From Chlorokybus atmophyticus (taxonomy: Eukaryota > Streptophyta > Chlorokybophyceae > Chlorokybales > Chlorokybaceae): a stretch of 64,000 bases of DNA. Both the position numbers and the translations under genes were made by a program. Position 1 is the stretch's first letter. Each line of letters begins with the position of its first letter. The stretch lies in the NCBI GenBank assembly GCA_009103225.1, contig RHPI01000732.1, positions 166,316-230,315 of the forward strand, given 5' to 3'. Below the pieces are notes generated by a model. It saw only the letters and a list, made by a program, of their open reading frames with translations, had not been told where the DNA came from and did no database searches. Below, piece by piece: positions 35,305 to 45,707 of the stretch.

Positions 35305-35409
35305 TTTCTTGTTAATAGCTGCTTTGGCAAATCACAGGAGTATGTTAGGCAGTATGTTAAGCAGTTACCCCGGGTACCAGTTAGCGTTAGTTGGACGCTG
35401 ACCATGGTA
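35305..35409 (+). repeat. 105-bp direct repeat, copy A
   Basis: Identical over all 105 bases to 46029-46133 on the same strand. Copy A starts exactly at the edge of the N block. Its right border is the change from accatggta to cccccc. Confidence 0.9.
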
Positions 35410-35728
35410 CCCCCCCACTGTGCGGCGTGGCACGCCGCCCATGATGACCGACGCGGCGTCTCTGCACTCCCCCACACATCCACACTGCGTCCAGCCATGT
35501 TCACACCCGCCGCCAGCGCCGCGTTCATCGTTCGTTTTGATCGTTGAATCGTACATGTTAGGCTTGAGCGCACCAAAGCAATTTTGACTACATAGGAATA
35601 AGTTGTGCTTCATGTTGCGTCACGCAGACACGGTGTCTGTGACGCATATGACAGCCCGGTTCAAGGCATGTTGTGTGCTTGCAGCACCAAGGCAACAATG
35701 CTGCAATGCCTAAAGACTAAGCTCCCCG

Positions 35729-35800
35729 CTATCATGAAAGTGTGCAGTGCATATGTGGCGTTATACAAAGCCACACACGCACTGCACACTTTCATGATAG
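35729..35800. repeat. 31-bp hairpin with 10-base loop
   Basis: Arms 35729-35759 and 35770-35800 are complementary. The outer 22 bp are perfect (ctatcatgaaagtgtgcagt... against its complement) and the inner 9 bp have two mismatches near one end. The 10-base loop is gttatacaaa. The arm length is that of a small-RNA precursor stem, but no expression can be seen from sequence. Confidence 0.9.
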
Positions 35801-36804
35801 GCGCCACTACTGCGTGCATGGAGCCCTCTCATGTATTGCACGAAGATGTGCCAGCAGTTGTGGTACATCTTTGCTTTGCTTTGCATAGGAGTCCAACCTG
35901 GTCCATCTTATAATAAGTGCTAATTGCATTGTTGCGCGCATACCAGAGGTTTGCAGTGATTGCTATATACTTTGGCGCAGCACCAAATAATCACATGGGG
36001 CCACGTGCTCACTCTCCACTGCGACCTACCTGATGTCGAAGCTGGACATGGATGCATGTGACATGCATGCGTCTACAAGTACTTGCAAGGTGGCTCAAGT
36101 ACATGTGCAATGCACCTAAGCAAAGCCACAGACGGCAGTGCCATAGTGGGAAATAACAGGACAGGCAGCCATTTGGAGCAACTGCACGACGACACATGTA
36201 CACGACCATGTACAAGGAGTGAATACATGTGCACACGTGTGCTGGAAAGCATAGTATACAGTGTTTGGACATGTTGCGAGCACAACGCTTAATGCTGCCA
36301 GACAAGAGCACAGTATGCGAAGAGCAGAGCGGTAACAAGCGCATGGATCTGCCCTTTAGCCACCTTTATCGCCTTTGTGTGCCAACAATGTGGAGGCATC
36401 TGGCATTGGCCTCGCTGCATGAACAGCAAGAAGGGGATGGTACCCGCAACAGCGTTACATAACGAGCAAGCTCCCAACAACTACCGATGTGTCGGTGAAG
36501 GTTGAACTGACCAAATTGATTCTCAAAGCAATAGGAATACAGGAGAGGACCACTGAGTTGGCTCGGTGGGAGGTGTGACAGCAAAAGGGTACTCAGCTGT
36601 ACGGGAAGGTGACATACACGCAACAAGGCAGCGTATTGACAAGCTCTGGCAGAGCCAGGTAAGACAGGCAGACTGGTGGGTTATATGTTAAGCGCAACTT
36701 GATCTCAAGGATTGGTATACTGCAAGAGGAGGAGACAAAGAGAGCAACATCATGACGAACCCTCATTAACCACTAGCAAATTGATGGCTTGCGCCATCAA
36801 GCTG

Positions 36805-39800
36805 TTAGCATTTCACCACGTACTCCCCTTTACTAGTGAACGTCACCCAGGCGAACCACCCGCCCTGTTTCTTCCATGTCTTGAAGCAGTCAAAGCCTTG
36901 ATGCACAAAAGCAATGCGGACTTCTTGCGATGCTGCATGTGGCAATGAGAGAGAGACCCGGCGCAAGATCTTGCGACCAGAAGTAATGATAGGGCACTTG
37001 TTGTCATCGCCATGGAGGTACATAAAAGTTGCCTTGCACGTTTCTGTGGCAACTAACATTTTGCGAATGCTGGGCTCAGCAAACAGTGTGTTGGCAAAAG
37101 GAGGGCGCGCAAACATTAGCGCGGGATGCAGCATCGCCACTGGTAGGCCCCCCTCGCAGGCCTCCTCTGCTCATCAGTGACATTGGGAAGAGCATCAATG
37201 GCAGCAAAGGGAATGGGAGTTGGGACGCGTGACAAGAAGAACATGTCTTGTCTTCCGCAGCGACGCTCAACTCGTGTGCGTTGTGCTTTGTGATGGAGTC
37301 CGAGCTGAAGCAACCGTCTCGCTTGTTTCTCAAGACCAGCTCCAAACTTGGCGTGGAGTCTGCAACCACCTATACAGAGCCCAGCACATGGAGCCGTTGC
37401 GTGTAAACGCTGCTGGGCACGGATAGTGGTGCGACATCCTCCACGTTGCTGCTGATTTCGCTGTTTGCACTGCTGAAATCCATGCACTTCTGCGCAAGCC
37501 TCCTGCTGGAGAACAAGACTGGCTGAAACCTTGCCAGATACTGCACGTCAGATCAAGCATGTCAACAAAGCCTGACAGTTCACGCGTTACACGACATGCT
37601 CACTAACAAGGATACGAGCAAACCTTACCATTGCATGCAGCCACTTGTCGAGATCATGGGGATTGCCCGTCCCAGCACTCTTGAGCACTTCAGCGGTAAA
37701 GTTGTACAGCTCCTTCACCAGCGCGTAGTCTTCTTTTGTACACAGCACCTCAATACCCTTGTGGCCATATCTCTGCCGCATGCACACGGTCTCACCCGCT
37801 CCCCGCATGGCCATCTGACGCAGATCGCTAGAAGCGCGCGCGTTTGTCATGTACAGCAATGCATGCGTCAACACTCTTTGAGACGATCGCACGGACACGC
37901 ACCATTTCAACACTCGAGCCCCAACATGACAACCGGTCTTTCAAGACCGCATGTCCACCCACTGAATGGCTTCACCAACTGACACTTTACTGGTTTGTGT
38001 TGGTTGCACGGAAATGTCACTCCATGGCTCCCGCTTGCTCGCTTTGAATTGAACACCCGTTGCTGACACCACCAAACAAATAGCACTCTTCAAAAACGCA
38101 GCAACGAAGTCACCAATGTTGTAGTTGTTGACGCGTTCCACAGCATTGATGAATGGTGTCACGCTGATCTGCATGAGGCGGCCAAGCTTTGCACGCGACT
38201 GCATGTTGTGCACCAGGCCTTGCTCGTCAGATTGGCGATGAGCTTTGCGTGGCGTGCTGTGCGTAGCAATTTCATCTTTGCAAATCTCTGCAGAAATGCT
38301 TGGCCCTGCAAGTGAGAAGTACAAGTCAATTACAATTGCAATTCAATAAAGATGCACAAGTGTCACAAACACCAAGCCTGGCGCACACGCATGCACACAT
38401 AGACATGACAATAACCCTTCACTTGCTGACCTTGGTGCTCTGCACGCCGTACATGGTCTCTGCGTTCATGTCAATCTCATTCAAGTGTGGCCCAGCGGGC
38501 TCAGGCGGGCAGCGCAAAGCCGCGCATGTAGCGTAACCACGTTGTTCCAATAACTGGGGATCCGCGATGATGGCCCTAAAACCGCATGTCCACATCCAAT
38601 GCAACATAACAGTCGTCATGTGTGTTGCACTTATCTGCACAAGGGATCGGATGCCAGAAACTTTCAGCAGGGTGCGCGGTGCCATGCCTGGACCAACAGC
38701 ACCTATCATGCAGTACAGTGCCTGCTCGCGTTTGGTAACTTGACAAAACCAATTGCCAGGTGGTTGCACTTCGCTGACATCTGCATGGGCTGGATTGTCC
38801 ACATTGACAGAGGATGTCCAGACAGCGTCCGCCTCGTCAAGAACCAACACAACCTGCGTGCAATCCTGCTTGTGCAGGAACTGCGCCAGCTTCTCCAGGG
38901 GGGCTGGCTGCCTTGGATGGGATCAGAACAAGCCGCTTGCCACAACTGAAGTCGCTGATGCAGCTGGTCATAACTTCCCAGTCACTTTGTCTACCGGTGA
39001 GGTATGCCACCCTCATATACGGCTTCAGCAGGTTTTCAAGGTTGGTCCTCAACGTGCTGACATCTTGATACATGTCGCCAACTGCCAACACAACTGGCTT
39101 GCGCATAAAGGACGCTGACAGCGCAACTCCAGCAGCAAATGCGGTTTTGTTGCTCTGTTCTGTTGACATTACCACATGAGAACCTGGGTTCTCCACACAC
39201 CTGCACATCATGACATGTTCAGAAGAACAGAATTCAAAGTGGATTAAGCTTTCAAAGCATGCTTCTACAAGCCTTGCTAGCATGCATATCATGTTGCTGG
39301 CTGTGCCTATGTATTCCTTCACCTCGGGAAGTGATATTTTTGAAGTTGATCAGGCTTTCCAAGCTTGTCCTTGACTTGCGGTGAACAACTTCACCTGTCA
39401 ATGCAGCATGAAGCTGCCTGAAGGCGTCCTGTGTCATGGCTTCATGCATCGATAACAGTGCTGGATTCTTGTTGGCATCCAACACGTAGCAGTCTTCAGG
39501 TCTGCTGTCCGCAGGCTCAGCGTCTGCCTCATCATCAACGACGTCATCGGCAACATCACTACCCTGAACGTCGCTTTCCGTGTACCTGCCAACCTCGCCA
39601 ATTGTGTCCTCTTCTGACGCGGTGTCGTCATCCCATGTGGTAGCTTCAGAATCTTGTTCAGATTCCTGTTCACTTGGCACCGCAGGCAGATCTGGTGTTT
39701 ATGATCTGCGCTGAGGTGGAACTGCATTGCCAGCTGACGCCCATCGGTTGTGGCGTTGCTGCAACAACATCTGGGGGCTGCCAAAGACAGATCACACTTG

Positions 39801-40597
39801 GTCATGCTGGACTTGTTGCTGGATATGCAATGCTGATGCATGTTTGACAGTTCCGGTGTACCTTTTCAAGGTCGCTGATCTCCTTCTGCAGCTGACGAAT
39901 CAACTCCTCTCTTTTGCTTATCTCATAATCTGATCACAAACGAGCCAATGGGTTATTTGGGTAAGGCTTGTGCCACAACAAAGCAGCAGTGCTGCAATGC
40001 AAAGTCACAAATGATGATGATCAGATTGAGGTAGTAGCTTGCTTTTAGATGAGTATCTCCCTCCGTTCACATGCGCATATTGCAGTCACAACCATAGCAA
40101 CAGCAACAAGATTGACAGCAACGGCAATCGCAACCACATTAACAACAACGACACCACCACACATAAATAAGCAATTGCAGGCACCACTACGATACCAGTG
40201 CTTGCATGTTCGATTGCATGCACAAGCGCACACAGAAGTTTGTGTGTTGCACACCTGAATTCACAGCAGGCTTGGCCTCCTCCGTCTCCGTCTCCGTTTC
40301 TGTCTTCTCGTCCTCCTCCGCCTCCTTCACCTGCCCATGTCCACCATGGTTGCCAGGCAGGCTGTACTGCCTCATGTAGGCCAACGCTCCCGGCACGCTC
40401 GCACGCTGTACTGGCCTGTGTGGCTTAGGCCGCCTGTCTCCGCCCAAGGGCTGGTACACAGGTTGCATGCTTTCCCTCTTGTTGTTGTTGTTGTTGTTGT
40501 CGTTGTTGCGGCGCCTCTTTGGGTAGACAAACTTCATGAAGGCCGCAGGCAGCCCCGCGTCCTTCTCCCTCTGAGTCCAATCCCCTGGCCGCTTCAT
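36805..40597 (-). CDS. divergent SF2 helicase-like protein, possibly decaying
   Basis: The first exon (40255-40597, ATG at 40597) encodes MKRPGDWTQREKDAGLP, an Asn run from a GTT repeat, and a Glu/Thr-rich tail. Exon 2 (39862-39929) is a coiled coil (REELIRQLQKEISDLEK). An acidic region follows at about 39320-39670. The helicase-like core has VVMSTEQSNKTAFAAGVALS at the place of a Walker A loop, VVLVLDEADAVWTS (motif II) and LVQISATH (motif III). Further on come LRQMAMRGAGE and HKGIEVLCTKEDYALV, which resemble motif VI and its surroundings. The last exon ends WFAWVTFTSKGEYVVKC. Between the Walker-like block and the DEAD block the frame shifts by one base at a run of six C (about 38896), so this is either a base error or a pseudogene. 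Several middle exons are not resolved. Target and role unknown. Confidence 0.45.
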
Positions 40598-41852
40598 GCT
40601 ACTATGGGGGTTATTGCTAGCTCCGGTAACACTGCCAGTATGCTAGCAGTACTTGCAACAAAAGCACCGCCTCAACAAAAGACAAAACACAGATGCCACT
40701 GAGCAGGCAGCACACAGCGCTACAACACCTTGGTTGCTTACTCCGGGCTACGTACCGTTGTATAGAATACACAAGTACAGATGGTGAGTCTGCTGCAATT
40801 GAGCAACGACGGACGTCTGCTTGCACTGCTTGACAAGCAATGATACGTGCACATTAATGCAGCCTTGACGATGACAATGTGCGTTAGAGTTTGAACCACT
40901 ACATATGTCACTGCATATGATGTGACGTCGGTGTTGTCAGTCTGTTGTCAGTCTGTATGCTGTAGTTGGTGCTTGCTTGCAGACAGGCAGGCAGCTGGCT
41001 TTCGCTTTACATCCTGTATAACATGCAGCTCACCTTAACAATCATGATGTTGGCACTGGCCGCCGCTGCCGCTCGCCCAGTTGGCTGGCTCCGCGAAGGT
41101 ATACCTTCCTTACTCAACAGTAAGCGGTGGCAATCAGCCCGCAGCTACAAGGCGGGTACGTGCCACACAGCACCGGCAGTTTGTGAGGTAGCAGTACGCC
41201 GCTGCTGAGCAGGCAAGAGCAAGGGAGGCCTACTTACTGCTGGCCTCTCTCTCATATTGCTTGTCTGTGCATGCACACCTCCCACAGGATCAGGAGTACA
41301 AGTGAGTACGCGCAGCCCGTGAGGAAAGAGTAATGATGCACTGACAAAAGGCCTGCTGCTTGCATGTCTATCTGGATGCTACACAAAGCCTGAACATTAG
41401 TCATTTGCTAAAATTTGTGTACATTACCTCATCCGCTTCCTTACCCTCCTGATCTGCGCCTCTCCCTTAATCGAGACCAGCTAAGAAGAAACAACTCCAG
41501 GCGCAGCACGCCGGAAATGCGCACTCGCACCCGTTTGGTCACTTAAGCCCAGAGAAACTGGGACGCGTCTGTATGCAAGAGTCTCTGCAGCAGTGCAAAG
41601 CCTTGCTGCATGTGCCATGCCGCAGGGGAGCTTAGCATCTCCTTCTGGCAATTTTTGTTGCACACATAGTTGGATACTTGAAGGCTGTTCACTGGCACGG
41701 GGCCTGATGTCCATCGTGTAACTGTCTACAGGCCTGCACAAGTCATGCTTCGCTTGTTTGTCTGCATTGCTGGGTATTGTCATTGACCACAATGAAGGCG
41801 CTTGCTCAAGACATGATGCACAGGAAAAGCATGCTAGCTCCATATCACGCTC
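40598..41852. other. intergenic region, no gene seen
   Basis: Only short frames. The minus-strand frame 41481-41843 lies just past the desaturase stop and is probably its 3' untranslated region. Confidence 0.4.
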
Positions 41853-44800
41853 TCAACTATGACGCCGCTTGGCATCCGAAAGAATCCTTTCTGCTGTCAA
41901 CTTAGCACCAATCAAGACCAGAGGCACACCATTGCCCGGTCGTGTTGATGCACCAACAAAATACAGTCCCTGCACCAAGGTGTAGTCAGCAAAGCGCAAC
42001 GGCTCCTCACACAGAGTGAAACTGACCGGCCTGTAAACACAATGCATGCACCTGCATGGATGTGTCTGCAACAGGGGGGCGGAAATGTGCCAGTTGGAAG
42101 AAGCCATGAGCAAGTCCGAATGCTGCGCCATGCTGCAGATTATACCTGCACAACCACACAATTTCTATGTGTGTTGCGTAAGCTCCTACTATGTGCTTTA
42201 TGACGGTGCAGCCAGCAAGACAGCCAGGCATCGGCAGCAAACTCCACGGCCAAATGACAGGGCCATAGTCAAACAAGGCCTGCAATCGAGCCGACTTACA
42301 TGTCTTGCCAGTTTGTTGGCGTGTAGACAAACTCATTTGTCATGTGCGAGCTGATGTCACCAACACCAGCCTCCTTGAAACGCCTGATCACTGCCACTCG
42401 TGCAGCCGACACCAGCTCTACAGGGAGAGTGTAAGATCAGTTCGCTGTACGTACGCATCCGCAACACCCATCACCAACCTGCATCTACATCAGGCGTGCC
42501 AGCTATGCGTTGGTTCTGCAGATTCGCCACAGGCACAAGCACAGTGATGGCGTCGCAGCCTGCGAAATGAGCACAATGTCTCAGTGCTGACATGGCGCAA
42601 GCAAGTACATTACACAGTCTGTGCTTTTCCAGGTGACACAGCTGGGTTCATACCAACAGCGTCGCAATGCGCAAATACTTGGCACTGGGTGTTCACCTGC
42701 AGGAGCGGCAGTTGGATCAGTGCGTGCAGGGGCGTGAACGTAGAAGTTGGGTCTTTCACACAGGCTGCGTGGGTCTGATGCTCTGTTCCAGCTCTTCTCA
42801 TACTCGTCTGAGAGGAAGATAGAGTGGTGTAGCAGGCCATCTAACCTGACATCTAAGGCCCTGTGCGTACAGTGTGCAATCTCACCACCGCTTACATCTT
42901 TAAGGTGACGTGCAAAATTTCGACTTCACAAACGGTGAATCATGTTCCCAACTGGAGGCATTGTGACGACAGATGGCAGCTAACACATGAGGCACATTGC
43001 ACTTGCCAATTGAAGCTAATGATGCTGGCAGAGTACTCCAGGCCTTGAAGGCGACTTGCCTTCGCTGCTGCTCCATCAATAAGCTTGTCATAAGCATACC
43101 TGCAGTAGGCCGCTCGTAAGTTGGCAAACAGCCACGACCTGCATACTCATGTATATATGACGGACCGCAAAATACAACACAGCTTGTGTACAGCACTTAC
43201 GGTACATCAGCATTTGTGACAACAACGTCAGAAGCAATGCGCCTGCCATCCGCAAGTGTCACACCCGTCACGCAGTTGCCTTCAATGTCTGCAGTCGCCA
43301 ACAAGTTGTGTTTTCAAGCATTAACATCACAAACAACAAACTACTTATACCTATGCGCACAACCTCTGCACCGCGTTCCACGCTAACGCCTACAGTTTGG
43401 ATGGATTGCAGCAGAGCATCGCGCACTGCGCCAAAGCCGCCAAGTGGGTAGTGAATACCGTCGATTAACTCTGTTGCTGCTAAGAGACTGCAGCAAAATT
43501 GCGGTAGTTATGCATGTGGGCAAGCAAGAACGCCTGCCACCTCCATGCGCAAAAGATACCCACAGCCGAAACCCAGACTCACAAGTAGCATCAACCACCC
43601 GACTACATAGTGAGGGCCAATCTCTGTGCTTGAGTTGCTACCTGAACACGCCAGGGGCATTGTAGGGGCTGAGACCAACATACAGGTCTTGGAAGGTGAA
43701 GAGCGCGCGCAGCCGAGGATCCTTGAAGTAGTTACCGACTTGCGCATGGTGCTGCCCCAGCAGCTCCAATGGACTCAACCTGGCATGACCATGGACTATT
43801 ACTGATGGTGTCCAGCATAATGTTATTCTTATTGTTATTCAAACTCACACAAGCTAGCACAAGATAACAGCCGAGAGAAGTTGTTGGCAATGCAAAGCAA
43901 TGATGTCAAGCACCTCATTTGCAGTACCTTTTCAGTAGAGGTAGCAGACGGAAGGGGTTCAGGTAATCCATGATTGACGTGAAGTCGCGCTCAATGAAGT
44001 TTGCCAGCCCCGCGTCCAGAGCTTCCTTGTATGTAACAGTATCAATGGAAACGCCAGCAATCACATGAAATAGGCAGTGCTGGTTGACCGCATATCAAAT
44101 CAGCAAGCTATGTTTTACATGCGCACCTTCGCAGCAGACAAAAACCGCAGATAAGCAGCGGAGGCGCCTGGTTCAAACCTCTCAAGCTGCCTTGACATCT
44201 CAGCAACATCGGATGTGAGGTCGATGCTGGTGGGTTCTTGTCCAGCGAAGAACACGCGATATGCCGCAGGTTGAACGCGTTTGATGGCCACTTTTCCATC
44301 CAGAGACTCGCCCAACGCCTCAAAAGCCTCCCTGTACTTGTCTGGGAGCAGCAATAGACTTGGACCTGTATCGAATCGATACCCGGGTGGAGACTCCACT
44401 GACTGCATGCGCCCTCCAACCTTTTGAAGACACACATATGTGCAAACGATTGCACGTGCGGTGTGCCAGCTAGCAATGAAACAGAGCTTGCACGAGACGC
44501 TGCTCCAAAGCAATGCCTCTAGCGACTCCAAGCAAGATAATGAGAAGATTCTACCAACGCACAATGGAATGGATGTATGCAACTGCTTGCAAACCGTCGC
44601 GCAATTCGCTGCACGTGAGCGCAGCAACTTATGGCATCAACTACTGGTCAATGCTGCACGTACCTGTTCGTTCTTTTCAAACACAGTCACCTTAAAACCA
44701 GCACGCGCCAGTCTCCCAGCGACTGCGAGTCCGCCCACGCCGCCGCCAATGACGACAGCACGCGTGCTGTGAGCTTGACAGCATGTCGTGCGACCAACGA

Positions 44801-44888
44801 CCAAACTTTTTGGTCTCCTAGCAGCGTTTTGAAAAGTTGATAGTAATGGCAGGGTCAGCCGCAGCGCCAATGGTGTAGTGCTTGCCAT
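41853..44888 (-). CDS. CrtI-type FAD oxidoreductase (phytoene desaturase / carotene isomerase-like), plastid
   Basis: Exons include 44664-44888, 44127-44420, 43928-44025, 43642-43779, about 43348-43487, about 43203-43290, about 42985-43100, about 42690-42845, about 42484-42555, about 42303-42420, about 42060-42150 and 41853-42030. The N-terminus is a transit peptide (MASTTPLALRLTLPLLSTFQ) followed by the FAD-binding loop AVVIGGGVGGLAVAGRLARA. Exon 2 holds GYRFDTGPSLLLLPDKY, a CrtI signature. Later blocks are HYPLGGFGAVRDALLQS, ASDVVVTNADVP, LLHHSIFLSDEYEKSW and FYVHAPARTDPTAAP. The C-terminal FAD motif is GLYFVGASTRPGNGVPLVLI. The full order of CrtI-family motifs is present, so the enzyme is probably intact. 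Whether it desaturates, isomerises or acts on another polyene cannot be told by eye. Green algae usually use CrtP-type PDS, so this is probably a paralogous function. Confidence 0.85.
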
Positions 44889-45707
44889 GAAGCTGCTCAG
44901 GGGCTGGCGCTAGTCTGGGCAACAAGCAGCACAGAGGAGCTTGACATATGCACTGCTTACTTCCTTGACAACTTGACGCAAGATTTCAATGTCAACAGCA
45001 ATCTAGGTAGACGACTAAGCACAACCCTGAATGCAAGAGCAGTGTGCGTTTGCGTACTTGCATGTGCAGGCTTTGGTCAAGTTCTTGCATGTAATCAAGC
45101 AGCGGCTGAATACAGGAAGCAAGTCGGCAGGTAAGGCACAACGTGTTCAGCATGTCCTGTTACAAGCGCTTGCTTGTATAGTCTAGAGCAAAACAGCTCC
45201 GCCTTGCAAAACATACCACCAGACCAGTCAAGCGCCATACAGGCTGTGCAGCGACGTGCAAGCTGAAGCAAGCGCCGCAGACGCCGTCTGCCAAACGGTG
45301 ACGTAACGCAGTGACGCAACTCGCGCTTTCCCGTTACGCCTGCCGTTAGGTGAGACATGTACGTTAGCTGCTCCGTGAACAATCAGGGCCTTTGTACAAC
45401 TACAAACGGCAGGCTGATAATGACATACTCTAAATTACGCTTTGGAGCAGCGGCGGCAGCCTGCGGCGGCATAGCTGGCGGTGCAGGTGGCGGGGTCGAC
45501 GGCGTTGCTCTGTCGTGGGCAGCTTTGCTTTGCAGACAGCATCGTGGAGAGAAGTACAGTGCACTGGGCTCATAGTCCTGTGACGCCGGGATCTGCAGGA
45601 GAAAACCTTTTGCGGAGCTGTGGTGCGCTATCTGTCGTGAAGGTGGAGGCTGCTAGGGTCTCAGCCGCTCCTGCTCCTCGGCCGCCTACTGGCCGAGGAG
45701 CACGCAT
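44889..45707. promoter_or_regulatory. divergent region between the desaturase and poly(A) polymerase starts
   Basis: The two genes start 819 bp apart and point away from each other. Part of 45420-45707 is an open frame without ATG and is probably the 5' leader of the polymerase gene. No named promoter element is clear. Confidence 0.4.
45672..45702. repeat. 12-bp GC-rich hairpin just upstream of the poly(A) polymerase ATG
   Basis: Arms 45672-45683 (tgctcctcggcc) and 45691-45702 (ggccgaggagca) are exact complements with a 7-base loop. The right arm ends 5 bases before ATG 45708. Confidence 0.8.

Larger units (their letters stand above)
34700..36804. other. region with gap, exact repeat and hairpin; no supported gene
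   Basis: Holds the N block 35100-35304, the 105-bp sequence shared with 46029-46133, and the hairpin 35729-35800. A minus-strand open frame at about 35400-35540 (MNAALAAGVNMAGRSVDVWG) runs into the repeat and the gap. It might be a first exon, but nothing joins to it. Confidence 0.4.
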
